Source of the DNA: Hysterangium stoloniferum
Lineage: Eukaryota > Basidiomycota > Agaricomycetes > Hysterangiales > Hysterangiaceae
Assembly: GCA_015178975.1 (NCBI GenBank)
Contig: WHVD01000001.1
Coordinates: forward strand, 2,046,001-2,110,000
DNA: 64,000 nucleotides
Reading direction: 5' to 3'
Under the pieces are notes generated by a model, which was not told the DNA's origin, ran no database searches, and saw only the letters and a program-made list of their open reading frames with translations. The first letter of the stretch is position 1; each line of letters opens with the position of its first letter. This document shows, piece after piece, positions 42,686-54,967 of this stretch. A program made the translations under genes and the position numbers.

Positions 42686-44360
42686 GTTGGGTTTGCAGGA
42701 ATAATCCTGCCGTCTATCTCTATAACACGTACCGATAACGCCGAAATGCATTGGTGGGCATCAGGCAGGTATTTCTGCGCAATCTAGACAGTTCGTCAAT
42801 AACTTGGACCAGAAACCACATGCTGTCTCACAGAACTCGTATTTAGGTATCCGAATCATCTCACCGACCTCGACATCAGCAGCTGCTGCCGTTGCCCGAG
42901 GGCGGCGGGCCATAGACCAACATCAACAACGACCACCATGATATGAGACCATCATTACCTCACCACGGACAAATACCAAACAGGTTCCCCAGTAGCAGAA
43001 GGCTGGCATGCCTGGGACGGTTGTGCAATCACAGGACCACGCAAGCCCCCAAGGCCTACAGTTGAACACACTATCGTTGGATGCTGATCACAGCGATGAT
43101 GGTGGCGCCGAAGATAAGGTGGAGATGTCCCAACCATTGTAAATTCCTACCTAGCCCTCTGCCTTGCTTTACCTGATCACCTTCCTTTTCAATAGGGAGT
43201 CGGGACTGTAAAATAATACAGATGGATTGTGAACTCGGCAGGAACTCTTCTAGCACCTGCAAATACTGCGAAAAACCACGTATCCCGTTGAGGGACTCAA
43301 ACCTCTATTACGGCGAAAGTTCGTTCATAATGTCCTTTTCATCAGCGCGCTCTCACTAATCGAAATTTATATCAAACCAGAATGCCTCCTTTCTCAACTA
43401 CTACCCCCCAAATCAACCTATCATTCACTCATTGCTACGACAAATTAATAAACTTTTACACTATACACTACTCAACCTCTCCCTTCCGGAAAACTGATAT
43501 CATCCCTCGCATGAACCTACGGTAAATAAAGACCTCGAAGCATGGATCTAAAAAATCCCGAGGTAGCATGCCCACCCTGAGATGGAGGAGGGAAGAAGGC
43601 CTTACCGTAATCCGTGTTGGCAGTCAGCACAATCGCAGCCGCAGGGCACCCGTCACGATCGAAACGTACAGACCGCCCTCTTTCCTTCTTTAGACACTAA
43701 CGTTGACCCAAATAATATGTCCCTCCCGCACCACACTGTCCCTGAGGCTCCAACCGCACTGTCCTGCACCGACCGGACCGCTCCCGCTTTCGAATCCTGT
43801 CAGGCACACTAATCCCCAGCCCCAGAGGGCCTCACGATCATTTCACATCGATAGGCTTTGTCGTGTCGTGGCCAAAAGGGCGATGCAGAAAACCAAAACC
43901 TTGGCACTATTTCCTTCCGGGAGGTAGCAGCGAAGGGCTGTGACAGACGGCAGGCGTTTGGGTGCAGAGGTTCGGGTTTAATGGCGATCGGGAGGGTGCT
44001 TAATATATTGAGAGCTAGGAGTACGTTTGAGGGGATATTTATGGAGAAATGGATCAATATAATATATATTATTCTCACCCACAGGGCACCCCGTCCACCT
44101 AAAGAAAGATACATAAATAATACATATATACACAAAGGGTAGACGTATAGTCCAGCTATTGAACCAACAGGGTGGATAAGGACGATCTGGGTTGTTAAAA
44201 GGGAATTATTAATTGTGAGTCGGCCAGTGGCTTGTGCGCCGTGTTATGTTGCGAAAGAAGTTCCACCGCGGAACACGAATGCGGATGTGGATGTGAGTTG
44301 AGGTGGAAAGGCATTCACAAGATTTTCAGACTTACACACCTTGTGAAGGAAAGGATGGAT
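42686..44360. other. no gene recognised
   Basis: Short ORFs only (for example 43,582-43,812 and 43,809-44,135), without family motifs. A few microsatellite-like ATAT stretches lie near 44,060 and 44,115. Confidence 0.4.
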
Positions 44361-45025
44361 CCATGGCCAACAGTGGTAGCACCTTCTCAATTCATGGAAA
44401 GGGGACAGTCAACAAGCATTGCATGTATGGTGGATGAGTTATAAACCTTGCTTTCCAAGATGCACTTTATTGTCCAACACTGTCCCATAATCTCGTTTCG
44501 ATTGGGAAGCTTGACAGCAGCAGCTGTTATGCGACTTTTGGGGGAGGAGGAGTCACATTCACCAACCCTGATGGCCGCCCATACATGTATGGAAGGGGAG
44601 AAGGAACAATGTACAAGATTGACCTCTTCCCACCAACCGGTCCTGTCCCGGACAGCATCCACTCACAACCGGATCCAACCGTAGATCCAACAACCATAAT
44701 CAATGCATACACAAATGCACTCACTGCCAAGTCCCATGATCGACCAACTGACATAGATACATGGCACTGACGTCTTGGCCACATCTGGTACGACACTGTA
44801 CAACAAATGTCTAAGCGTAATGTCGTTCGCAGAATGCAGGTTACCACCTTGACACCCCAGCCAGGGACATGTGAAAGCTGTATAATGGGGAAGCACACAC
44901 GCCGTCCATTCTATATTAATGACGAACGTGAGACAACAACTGGAGAACACACCTATGTTGATTTGTGGGGGCCGTCACGAGTACAGTCCATCGGTGGTAG
45001 GAGTTATATGATGCCATGTGTTGTT
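44361..45025 (+). pseudogene. copia pol remnant (protease/GAG-pre-integrase/integrase start)
   Basis: One plus frame reads ANSGSTFSIHGKGTV, FQDALYCPTLSHNLVSIGKL, RLGHIWYDTVQQMSKRNV, CESCIMGKHTRRPFYI and YVDLWGPSRVQSIGGRSYMM. These are the copia protease/GAG-pre-integrase zinc (H..C..C) and the first integrase block (D of VDLWGP). Stops after ALTAKSHDRPTDIDTWH and elsewhere make it defective. It is a different copia family from the 20-25 kb element. Confidence 0.85.
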
Positions 45026-45044
45026 GGAAGTGCACCACGGCACG

Positions 45045-45430
45045 ACTACGCAAGTGTGGTCCATGTGCGTGGACGTGGAGCGTGTGTGTGGGGTGTAGAT
45101 GTGGTGCGCACGACGCGTGGATGGAGCGAGTGCGCGCGACGTGTGGATGGGGCGAGTGCGCGCGACGCGCGGATGGGGCGAGTGCGCATGGGGCGTGGAC
45201 GTGGTGCACCCGCATGGGGCGTAGATTGTGGTGCGCGTGCGTGGGGTGTGGACGAGGAGTGTTCGCACGGCACGTGGAGGCGTGTGGACGGGGAGCGTTT
45301 GCGCAGCGCGTGGAGGCGCGTGGACGTGGAGCGTGCGCGTGGCGTGTGGAGGCGTGTGGACATGGAGCGTGCGCGCGGCATGTGAAGGCGCGAATGCGCA
45401 GGTGCGCAGGTGCGGTGCGTTGGCGTGGTT
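45045..45430 (+). repeat. GC-rich minisatellite
   Basis: G/GTG-rich tandem sequence: first a 26-bp period (GACGCGTGGATGGAGCGAG variants, about 45,110-45,190), then an about 36-bp period (GTGGAGGCGTGTGGAC variants, about 45,260-45,390). It opens long ORFs in all frames, which are not genes. Confidence 0.85.
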
Positions 45431-45867
45431 TGAAGAACGACAGGTTCGCCCTCGCCCTCTGAACAGACGACATGTTCTCCCTCGCAGTGTCCGACGCCCT
45501 TGCCTCCCTCTCCACCACCGAAAGAGTGACATAGCCACGCAATGCCATGGTCATACAGCCAACATCGAAGTGCACGCCTCGACCACACCCCCGGCCGGGC
45601 GGTGGTCCTCACCTGGGGGAATGTATACCTCCCAAACACCTCCCCATCCGTGTGCAGCCTCCTGCCCGGGCTCTCCGCCACCACGCCGCCGACGATGCAC
45701 ACTGCGGAAGGCCAGCCGGTCCTGACGTTCGCGCTCCCCCCTAACTCTACCCTTTGTGTACATATGTATAATGTTTATGTATATTTCTTTAGGTGGACCA
45801 AAGTTCGACGACCTATGTATGCGGTACATCGACTCTTGTGGGGGCACACACGCCAGACTTATGTATT

Positions 45868-46350
45868 CTAGCGCATGAAGAGTTGACAAATTCTGTGCCT
45901 CCATCTGTGCGTATAGTGCACCTTCATTCCTGTCTGTCGTTCGGTGAGTGCTGTATAGTGTTTCAGTGCCAACAAGGTTGTCTCAGCCTCTTTATTCGAC
46001 ATGAAGAATACCTCCTGGTGGCCACTAGAACGCTGAGTGATATACTGAAAAGTAGGATTACGGACGTCAATTTCAGTGTTTGCCCATGGTTGATCGACTG
46101 AAAGAAATGAGAGACAGACACGGATGAGGTTAGGGCTGAGGTTTAGGTGGCTTTTTGGAAGATCTGTTAGGGAATCGTTAAACGATTTATGATAGTATTT
46201 AGACTGATACGCACATTTAGGATCTAAATGGAAAGTGTCACCTGTCCAAATGGGATAGTGCATGAATTTCCCATTGTGGTTATGCAATAGATGATCATTA
46301 GAATGAAGAAGGGGGGGTGCATGCTTAGAACTAGAAGTGCAGGAGCTCAC
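45868..46350 (-). CDS. 160-codon ORF, family not recognised
   Basis: Open minus reading from MSSCTSSSKHAPPLLHSND to the stop at 45,868. It is polar and His/Ser/Tyr-rich, without signal peptide or membrane segment and without family motif. It could be an exon or a chance ORF next to the copia remnant. Confidence 0.25.
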   Translation of the reverse strand: MSSCTSSSKHAPPLLHSNDHLLHNHNGKFMHYPIWTGDTFHLDPKCAYQSKYYHKSFNDSLTDLPKSHLNLSPNLIRVCLSFLSVDQPWANTEIDVRNPTFQYITQRSSGHQEVFFMSNKEAETTLLALKHYTALTERQTGMKVHYTHRWRHRICQLFMR

Positions 46351-46559
46351 ACACAGACATGAAGATGAAGGGGCGAAGGATAGTTTGACGAGCGGGCACT
46401 ACGGACCCACAATCCTACACAACCTGTAGCTACTCTCCCGAGTCACTAAATCTAATAATAATAGGGTGGGAAAGGCTGGGAAAATAGTGTCTTTGATTAA
46501 GAATAATACGGTCATCAATTAATATACCTCATATGTGAAAGCACCGGGACGAAACGTTG

Positions 46560-47005
46560 CACAGCTAAGGCTGATGAGGAGGTTTTGGAACAGCAATGAC
46601 GTTTATGAATGGCGATGAAGAGGTTTTCAAAACAGAGGTTTTTGGAACGGCGAAGACATTTTTGAACAGCGAAGACATTTATTAATGGCGATGAAAAGGT
46701 TTTCAAAACAGAGGTTCTGGAACAGCGGCAACGAAGAGGTTTTTGAATTGCGACGAAGAAGTTTTTCAACTGTGATCAAGTTTTTGAACCGTGACAAAGA
46801 GGTTTTTGAATGGCAAAGATGTTTTCGAAGAGCGATGAGACATGTTCAAATCGCGACCAAGATCTTTTTCAATAGCGATCAAGTTTTTGAACAGCAAAGA
46901 CATTTTTGAAAGGCGAGGAAGAAGTTTTTGAACAACGACGAAGAGGATTTCGAATGGCGACAAAGAGAATTTCGAATGGCGATGACAATGGCGAAGTTTT
47001 GAACA
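46560..47005 (+). repeat. degenerate ~24-bp minisatellite, left block
   Basis: Imperfect units of the type TTTTTGAAxxGCGAAGA recur throughout (for example GGTTTTTGAATGGCAAAGATG). The same units resume at 48,926-49,150 after the HNH gene. Confidence 0.8.
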
Positions 47006-47133
47006 ATAAGCGAAAGGAATGAACAGTCAACTCACAAGATACTCGCCGTTTTTGATCCATTTGGTGAGTTGCGAAGAACTAGGTGAGTAGGGAATATATT
47101 AACACAACGACTCCTCACCTCCAGCGGTAAAGT

Positions 47134-47535
<402 letters not shown>

Positions 47536-47636
47536 CTATGAGAAGGAAATAAAGGAAGTGATATCGGAGCTGGTTATGGGTCAGCGGTTGCTATCTGTGC
47601 GGAGTTTGAATGTCTTAACTCTCCGAATCTTCCAGC

Positions 47637-48925
47637 ATGACCTCACTTCCTGACAAGCTCCCTGCTAGGCTTCAGAAATCGGCAACTATAAAAGGAGCCT
47701 ATCCCATGGTGTTAGAAATGGAGGCCGCCGCTGAGTCCACCCCACTGAGAAAGGAAGGCGATGACTTTGAAAGGAAAAAACGATTAGTCTTTGCCAGAGT
47801 TGTAGGCTATCTTCTGCTGGAAGGACCGTCAGATATGGCCTGCACAACTGTTGCACTGGAGGTGGTATCTGCTAATAATATTGAGGATAGGTTCAAGATT
47901 GGACAGATGTACTTCAACCATTACATTCTATGTTGTAAGCTAGGATATCATCACACTTCTGTTTCGAAACTGGCAATTGAAACCCTCAATAGTTCGGAAA
48001 TATAAAGGTCGTACTCCAACACCCTCAGAACACCCTTCGAGGCCATCATTCGACGCTCTGAAGCAGATGATACAATGTGAACTGAAAGAACCACCTAAGA
48101 ACCATTCGGTTGCAAAGAATCTTGTAAGTATTACCTCTTTATCCAACTTATAAACTTGCTGACTTTGGATTTGTAAGGCCTTGTTACGAGATGGATACCG
48201 ATGCATGATAACTGGCAATTATGACTTGAACAGTATAACGGAAAATGAGGAGCTACGGAAGCTGGTCACACAATCCTGTGGAATTGTTGTTAGAAATACC
48301 CAATGTGCACATATTTTCCCATCACCAACAAACGCAAACACCAGTGATAGGGGGGGACATGAAGGCAAGGTAATGTCATACCATCATTTTACAAACCCAT
48401 CTAACTATATATCTACAAATATAGAAAGAGTACGCTGCTACGATTTGGACAATAATGGACCGTTTTGGATATAGGGGACTCTTTAGGGAATTCAATGATG
48501 CAGATATCCACCGTCTGGATAACATTATGACACTGGAGACTACCTGTCATAATTGGTTTGATAACTTGCTCATGTGGTTAGAAAAACAAGTGAGTTTCCC
48601 TATATCACTAATTGATTTAGCTAAACTAGTGCAGCCTAACCAGAAAGATACTTATAAAGTCAAATTTGCCTATCCTTTTCAGAACTCGGGTAACCTTTGT
48701 CCCGAGTTGATAAGGTTCGAATCAAAGTATGAACATCTCCCTCTTCCGGACCCAAGGTATCTCGAGATACATGCAGCTTGTGCCAGGGTTTGTCATTTAT
48801 CGGGTGCAGCTGAATATATCAATAAGTATGAGAGAGAGATGGAGGATATCCAAGTGTTATCGACGGATGGGGCATCTGCAGATATACTCCACTATGCTTT
48901 ACAGTCTTTGTCATTTCAACAGTGA
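47637..48925 (+). CDS. HNH endonuclease-domain protein (HNH_2 type), five exons
   Basis: Introns are 47,935-47,992, 48,124-48,177, 48,370-48,424 and 48,590-48,634, all GT-AG and 45-58 bp. The spliced frame stays open to the TGA at 48,923-48,925, giving about 358 residues from MTSLPDKLPARLQKSATIKG. The HNH region has LLRDGYRCMITGNYD (DGYRCMITG) and TQCAHIFPSPT. Later blocks are RFGYRGLFREFNDADIHRLD, NIMTLETTCHNWFDNLLMWL, LPLPDPRYLEIHAACARVCH and GASADILHYALQSL. This matches the large Agaricomycete HNH_2 family, whose cellular role is unknown. The stop lies at the edge of the right minisatellite block. No promoter was assigned. It is the most intact cellular gene in the window. Confidence 0.9.
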
Positions 48926-49150
48926 GGAAGAGGGTTTCAACGGTGAGGAACAGGTTTTCGAATGGCAAAGATGTTTTGAACAGCAATGAGATGTTTTTGA
49001 ACGGTGACAAAGACATTTTCAAACAGTGATCACATCTATGAACGGCGACTACGACATTTTTGAATAGTGATAAAAAAGTTTTTCAATGGCGAAGACGATG
49101 TTTTAAATGTCGAAGACAATGGTTTGCACAGCGAAGACACCCCTTTCAAT
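48926..49150 (+). repeat. degenerate ~24-bp minisatellite, right block
   Basis: Same unit type as 46,560-47,005 (for example AACGGTGACAAAGACATTTTC). The HNH stop codon adjoins the first unit. Confidence 0.75.
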
Positions 49151-49237
49151 CCCGTCCGCGAACGAGACCTCGTTCGTAGGGGGAATATACATAGATCCAG
49201 AGCCCACCACGTGCCCCGCCCATGTCTAACATCCGTA

Positions 49238-49725
49238 CTCGGCTGCTGCTGGAACTTTGGCTTCCTTGCCTACATCTCGCTTTTCTCCCCTTGTGCCCTT
49301 AGCACCTCAATCCCCTGCCCGCCGTGGCCGTTCCTTTTTTGAAGAAGGCGAGATCCATGTATCACCCCAACCGCCACAGCCATCATCACCAACACGCCGC
49401 ACACCCAGCTCTTCAGCCGTTTTGACCAATTTGACCACCTGCACCACACAATCGAGGTGGTATGCCCTTCCGCTCCCAAGCCTGATGGTTTTCACCTCCC
49501 CAATCGCGATGGTTCTCTCCCCCTCAACAACGCTCTTTCTCTCCGCGCCCTTTATCCCACGTCACCTCCCTCCTCCCCATGCAACCGTCCCGACGACTTC
49601 GGTTCTGGTTCCGGTCCCCCCCATATGCACGTTCACACCCCACGCAGCCGCGATCACATTATCACCGTGCGTCACCCCCGTATCGGCTCCTCGCCGTCAT
49701 ATCGCCATGCTCTGTCACCAGCAGG
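49238..49725 (+). repeat. ~490-bp interspersed repeat, copy 1
   Basis: It is similar in inverted orientation to 57,352-57,832, from TGGAACTTTGGCTT to CCATGCTCTGTCA. It is proline-rich when translated (for example SPARRGRSFFEEGE in both copies). No known domain. Confidence 0.8.
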
Positions 49726-50299
49726 GAATTTACAACCGAATGCGGGTGTTTCAAAGGCCGATTCTGAAACCTTATTATGGAAAACGAATGTGGCTAGGTC
49801 TCGTTCGTGCGTGGCTGACTTTAGTGTGATACCCAGCATATTAATGCCTCTCCATCCAAAACAGTCTGAGTTTGAAAGCCAATCCTGGTGCCGTGCGTAT
49901 GCCAGCATCCGCAAGTAGGTCTGGATAGCCAGGTTTCGCATAAACTGGTGAGTAACTTCGTTCTCCCCCGTGTCCATGCCTGCCCCATGCCTGCCACGCT
50001 GTGCCGCTACCGCTGCCCCCGCTGCCCACCCTGCCCTCGTCCCTGCTCCATCCCTGCTGCATCCTCGTCGCGCTGCCTCTGTTGCCTGCGGTGTCCCCTC
50101 TACCCCCGTCCTGCCCCATCGCTACACTCGTCGCGCACCTCGCACTGCCCATGTATCTACGCATTACCGCACTGCCGAATGCCATCGCAACCGAGAGAGT
50201 GTCGTAATTATATGGCTTCGGAGGGGGAGGATGATTGGGAATTTTAAAGAGGGGGGAAATACTATCTGACCAGGTTGGAGCACTTGCGTTACTTATCTT

Positions 50300-51525
50300 T
50301 TGGGATGAGCTGACGAAGCTCTCAGAAGTCAAGGTTCTCTCTTAGCATTTATGGTTCCAACAGGTCATGTATATGGATAGTCCTAACCTCAAAATTCCCC
50401 CTACATCTATAAAATCTACTTTGGGCTACCTCCAGGTTGGTGTAGAGATGTTCATGCTTATTTCCTTAGTTATAATGCCAACTTAAAGCTTTGTATTAGG
50501 CATGGTGGTGAATATGGCACACTTGGCTGGATTGTGATCTCTTGGTCATGGGCTGTGTTATTGTAGGAGAAGTGGGAAGATTTTCATCCAGACTTATTAA
50601 AATCAACCAGCCTCCAGAAAATGTGGATCTAGCATTCCCTGTATGATACTCAAGCAGCTGTTCTGTGCAATACATTTCATTTATTCTTCAACTTTTCTTC
50701 TAAATGATGGATAAATGTGTTTCAGGGTGGCACTGAAAATGAGTTGATCTTCTCTTCATGGTTGGATCACTTATTCTTGTCATTTGTGCTGTAGATGCCC
50801 TGGCCCAAGCCTCCAACAAAGGCAATTGTCTTTTCAATCATGAAGAAGTTGGAGCAATTTCAGTACTGGAGTTGTGGGCAATCTTCTTCTGTTTTTAATC
50901 CAATGGCTGTCTCCCAATGCACCTATCCATGGTGAAATTACTCTAGATTTTGGACATGCCATTCATCCATCCTATCTGAACAAACACAAAGAGAATCATC
51001 AGCCTCAGATCAATGGTGGTATAGCCTTAAAGTCAATCAAAACCAAAAGCATACATCCAACACTGTTGGTTTGTTTTTCATTCACAAAGCTGTGGGGTGC
51101 ATGGCATAAAAGTGCAGGGGTTTGTTTCCCATAATGTCATGACTTGTGGATCCACCGTTGCACCGACCCTGTCAAAGATTTGAGGAAGAACTGTGGATGT
51201 CAGAAATGTTACACTGTCTACACACATCTGCAAGGGAATGGTGGGTTGCCACAATGTAAAGCCTCCATTATACTTCAAGCCGTTTAAAACATTTTTTGAG
51301 GAGTTGCCACCATCAACATGCAGTTGATACTAAATTAATTGGCCATGGTACCTTTTCCAGTTGATAGCATATAGTGAAAATTAACCTGGCCAGTTACATA
51401 TCTGGTCCCTATTATAATAATAACTTCTGTTGGTGTTAGCCATCATATTTAAAGATCTCATGCAATTCTTTTGTATTGTGTATTCTTCATACATGTACTA
51501 TGGAATTCAGTCCAATTACTACTCA
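50300..51525 (-). other. degenerate region; weak minus-strand coding trace
   Basis: A minus ORF (51,078-51,278) reads MKYNGGFTLWQPTIPLQMCV, which looks protein-like but matches no family I know. The rest holds no gene. Confidence 0.3.
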
Positions 51526-51529
51526 TGGT

Positions 51530-52516
51530 TGCCACTCTTCTGATTCATCAGTTTCAAATACTGTGTCTCCATGGCTGTCTTCAAACCATTGCTTGTCCTC
51601 TGATCTCCCCCAACCAAAGACACATCTGAATTCGGGAAAATGACCCAATCCCACTCATAAAACAGTGAGAATACTTTTCTTTCTCTTCTGAAGCCCTGTT
51701 ACCAGAATTTCAATGTACTCTTTGAAGTCTTGCATGTAGTTGATTCTAGTATTAGTACCAGTACTTTGCACTAAGTTGTCAGATGAAAGGGCCCAGTGAG
51801 ACTAATAGATTTTATGAATGGTATTCAGCCAAAATGAATAAAAGTGCAGTGGCATACCAGTATTGCCTGCTATTGGTCCTGATGTAATATTTTGGATACC
51901 ATGCTTTCAAGCCATGGTGTTTGTCTTTGGATTTGATGTGATCCTATTTATCAACTCCTTAGTCGCAGTTGGACCCTGAATGACAGCAACAAAGACCTGA
52001 AAAACCATTAATCAGTCAGTATTCAAGGTGGTGGGAGGTTCAAAAGCTATGTAACTCACCAAAACGAGAATGGGATTCAAAAAGGCAGTCTTGATATCAT
52101 AAGTACCTGAGTAATCTTTGTGGAGAATTTCCACATCAACACTTGAGTATGAACCAGAGCCCTGGCCATTATCCACCCATCCAATGCTTCCACAGACTTC
52201 TCCTTTCATATCTCAGCACAAAGCATATCAGTGTCAGATACACCAAAGAGTGCAGCACAGTGATGGCAGAGGTGAGTTGCTGTATTTGAGTGCTAAGCCT
52301 TCATGCTTCTTGGAAGCTGATAATTTGTAGCCAGTTTTTAGAGACATAATATAATATATGTATGTATACTAATAAAATCATTAACTCCCCACCTTTGTAA
52401 TCCATGCTTTGGTGGACATACATATCTCTAGACAACTGAGATCCCAAAACTTTCATAATCTCCTGTAGTTGACCTTGAACCTTGTTGTCATTGTTTTTCA
52501 AAGTGTCCTCATTCAT
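51530..52516 (-). pseudogene. degenerate spliced gene, family not recognised
   Basis: Minus readings in one direction: MNEDTLKNNDNKVQGQLQEI, then HCAALFGVSDTDMLCAE, GYSSVDVE-like SVDVEILHKDYSGTYDIKTA, and after a probable intron QVFVAVIQGPTATKELINRI, GPIAGNTGMPL, DFKEYIEILVTGLQKRKKSI and acidic EDKQWFEDSHGD. Stops lie after NTNTMA-type sequence and elsewhere. It resembles an uncharacterised Agaricomycete protein type, possibly transposon-borne. It adjoins the gypsy LTR at 52,883. Confidence 0.4.
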
Positions 52517-52882
52517 CTCTCCAGATCATATTCAACCTTTAATATTCCTTCCCCAAGTTGGAGCCAGGGAGAGTAAAGGATGACAAAATAGCAACCTGCA
52601 TTGACCACCTGGTTTTCCTCATTTGTTGTCCCATTATCAGTGTTCTCTGGATCTTCAGTATTATTTCAATGACATTTTGAGGATGAGGCTCCACAATTGG
52701 AGCTGTCATCTTCCTGACTTGTAGGATCTGCAAGCTTTCTCTGTAGTTCTCAAGCTTCAAGCTGTGTTCTTATCAAGGTCATACTGGTGAGTGGCCTGTC
52801 ATAATTTCACAATCACAAAATACTGTAAGAAGCTGATATGGCAACTGAAAGGCGCACTTTAATCAATTTTTGACAGATTGGT

Positions 52883-53702
52883 TGTAACACTCAAAACAAT
52901 CTCAGGGGACAGAGATTGAGTGATTGTGTTGCAACTGGAACTGTTAAGCAGCATGCAGGTCTTAGTGAAGGGTTCTGGGGAACCTGCAGGTAATCTGGTA
53001 GAATTTGGCTTCAGGTTATATATAGGCTGCACCCTCACGATATCATCTTGTCCAATTTCAGACAGGTGAACAGGAACCCTGGAGAGTCGGGGGAGTAATT
53101 GGTGGTCAAGAGGGTGAGTAGTGATGAGTCAGAGGTTGAGAGATACATAGATAGGTCAGAGCCTGTGGGCTCCAACAAGGTAAATAGCGGTGTGTTCAAA
53201 GAGGAGATTAGAGTGGAAAATGTACTGAGATTACTGGGGGAAATCTATGCTGATTTTCTGATTGGATTGTATGTACAACATCTGACAGACTATATAGACT
53301 GTGGAATGTATAATATACCAAATCCGGTAATAATGAAATCCAAACTAGTGAACATGAAATGAGATAAGTAAACACCAAATTGGTGTTAGGAACAGAACAG
53401 AGCAGAGTGGAGTCTGAAACATGACAGGTCATTTAACCATAACAGTAATGGGGCTCAGTTAGAGAGCTGATGGATATTCTGAGTGGAGTCCAGTGACTGG
53501 TGCATGGAATGGGGACGGGGATAGACAGGGATGATGTGCACAGGGTCCAGGTGGGTATTCTGGTGACTGATGTATGATATAGCAAAGGTCAGATTGATGT
53601 CTAGGTCCCATCAGGTATTCTGGTTAACTGAAAATGGTGTATCTAGAGCACAGGTGCATATAGGTTGGTGCCTGGAGTCTGGCAGGAGTCCCAGTTGTAA
53701 CA
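52883..53702 (-). mobile_element. 3' LTR of a Ty3/gypsy element (820 bp)
   Basis: On minus it starts TGTTACAACTGGGACTCC and ends GATTGTTTTGAGTGTTACA. A TATA-like TATATATAACC lies near 53,020 on minus. It follows the purine tract at 53,703. The flanking target duplication cannot be tested because the 5' LTR is missing. Confidence 0.65.
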
Positions 53703-53715
53703 GTACCCTCCCTTT
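53703..53715 (-). promoter_or_regulatory. gypsy polypurine tract
   Basis: Minus AAAGGGAGGGTAC precedes the LTR start TGTTACA. Confidence 0.6.
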
Positions 53716-53852
53716 AAACTGGAATCCCAAAAAGGGCTTCTAGATCTCGATAAGGTTTGTCGGTTATGCACATGTGTCAAACGTCATGTCAGTTACACAT
53801 ATGTGTCAAAGAGTCACATGATCTGGAAGGTAAGGTTCAGATGCGACAAGCC

Positions 53853-53860
53853 TATATAAA
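53853..53860 (+). promoter_or_regulatory. TATA box of the antisense ORF
   Basis: TATATAAA lies about 58 bp before the ATG at 53,918, with a pyrimidine-rich leader between. Confidence 0.55.
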
Positions 53861-53917
53861 AAAATGAAAAAATGAATTTTCTTCTTCTTTATTACCCCCA
53901 TCATCTCTTCTCAAAAC

Positions 53918-54761
53918 ATGAGTCTAAAACACACACCTCGCAGACCAATCCCAACAACCAGGCCCTCTGCGGGCCCATTATATTGGGCTCCACTCACCGC
54001 TGCCCAGATTCTGGCACAGTGGGAGGATCAGTGCTAAAAACGAGAGGAGGCTGAAAAAGAGGCCAAGGAGGCCGAGGAGGCATTGGATAAGGATTACCAG
54101 GCGGCTTTGGTTGTGGAGCAGGAAGCTGAGGAGCAGAGGAAGAGGGATGAGGAGGAGGCTGTGTGGGTTGCTGTGGAAAAAGCTAAGGCAGCCACGGAGC
54201 AGGCCAAGGCAGCCAAGGAGAGAGCCACAGTGGCTGTGGGAAAGGTAACTCCAACATTCACATGGCTTGTGCTTACTTTACTGACTCTGTGTGTTAGTGC
54301 AAAGTGGCAGAGGTCGAATCAGAGTCTGAGGGGGAGCCAGAGAGCCCCCAAAAGGTGAGTGCCGGGGACCAGGTTGCTGGCAATGTGCACACCTCAAAGT
54401 GAGGTGTTCACTTGTCCACGAGCAGCCTACGGGGTCTGTGGCACAGGAAGTGAGTGGGTTGGACAGGGCCACAGGCTTGGAGGAGGTCTTGGGGCGGATA
54501 GCTGAGGGCATAGAGGCGCAAAATGAGCTGCTTGACAAGAGCAACTGGGTACAAATAGTCATAGTGAAAGAACTTTGGGGACTCCACAGGGAGTTTTGGA
54601 CATTCCTGGTGAAGCATGGCAGATATATATATGAAGAACCACAAATTGGGAGTTCTGAGGAGCCTGGATCGGATGAGGATGGGGTTCCCATGGAGGTAGC
54701 AGAGCTCCCTCAGGAGATTGCTGAGGTTGGGCAAAAGCATAGCCCCATAAATGTAGATTGA
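53918..54761 (+). pseudogene. antisense three-exon ORF inside the gypsy element
   Basis: ATG at 53,918 begins MSLKHTPRRPIPTTRPSAG. Exon 1 continues as an Ala/Glu/Lys coiled coil (VAVEKAKAATEQAKAAKERA) to 54,244. Introns are 54,245-54,297 and 54,355-54,446. Exon 2 is acidic (VAEVESESEGEPESPQK). Exon 3 has GLEEVLGRIAEGIEAQNELL, LHREFWTFLVKHGRYIYEEP and an acidic tail. TGA is at 54,759-54,761, with AATAAAG shortly after. An in-frame TAA at 54,035-54,037 disrupts exon 1. It lies between pol and the 3' LTR on the opposite strand to pol, so it looks like an accessory antisense gene. Function is unknown. Confidence 0.6.
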
Positions 54762-54967
54762 AGATAAAATAATAAAGTTTTAATAGTTTTTTTTTTTTGA
54801 AAATAAAAGTAAAGCATGAAAAGTATAAAGAAAAGTCTGCAGGAGACCCACTAAGACTTGAAAGACATGTCAGAAACCTGTAAAAGCAAAGAGAGACATA
54901 GGATGACAAGGAAGAATGAAAATGAATCCAACATAACATGGGTCCGTGGAGTGTAGTCAGAGAGATG

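Noticed and set aside
44975..45704. Long ORFs of 150-220 codons on both strands (Arg/His/Thr/Pro-rich)
   Set aside because: They arise from the stop-poor GC-rich minisatellite. All frames are open, with repetitive composition and no domain.
46560..47005. Possible CRISPR-like array of short repeats
   Set aside because: Units are imperfect and contiguous, with no unique spacers, and the genome is eukaryotic. It is a minisatellite.
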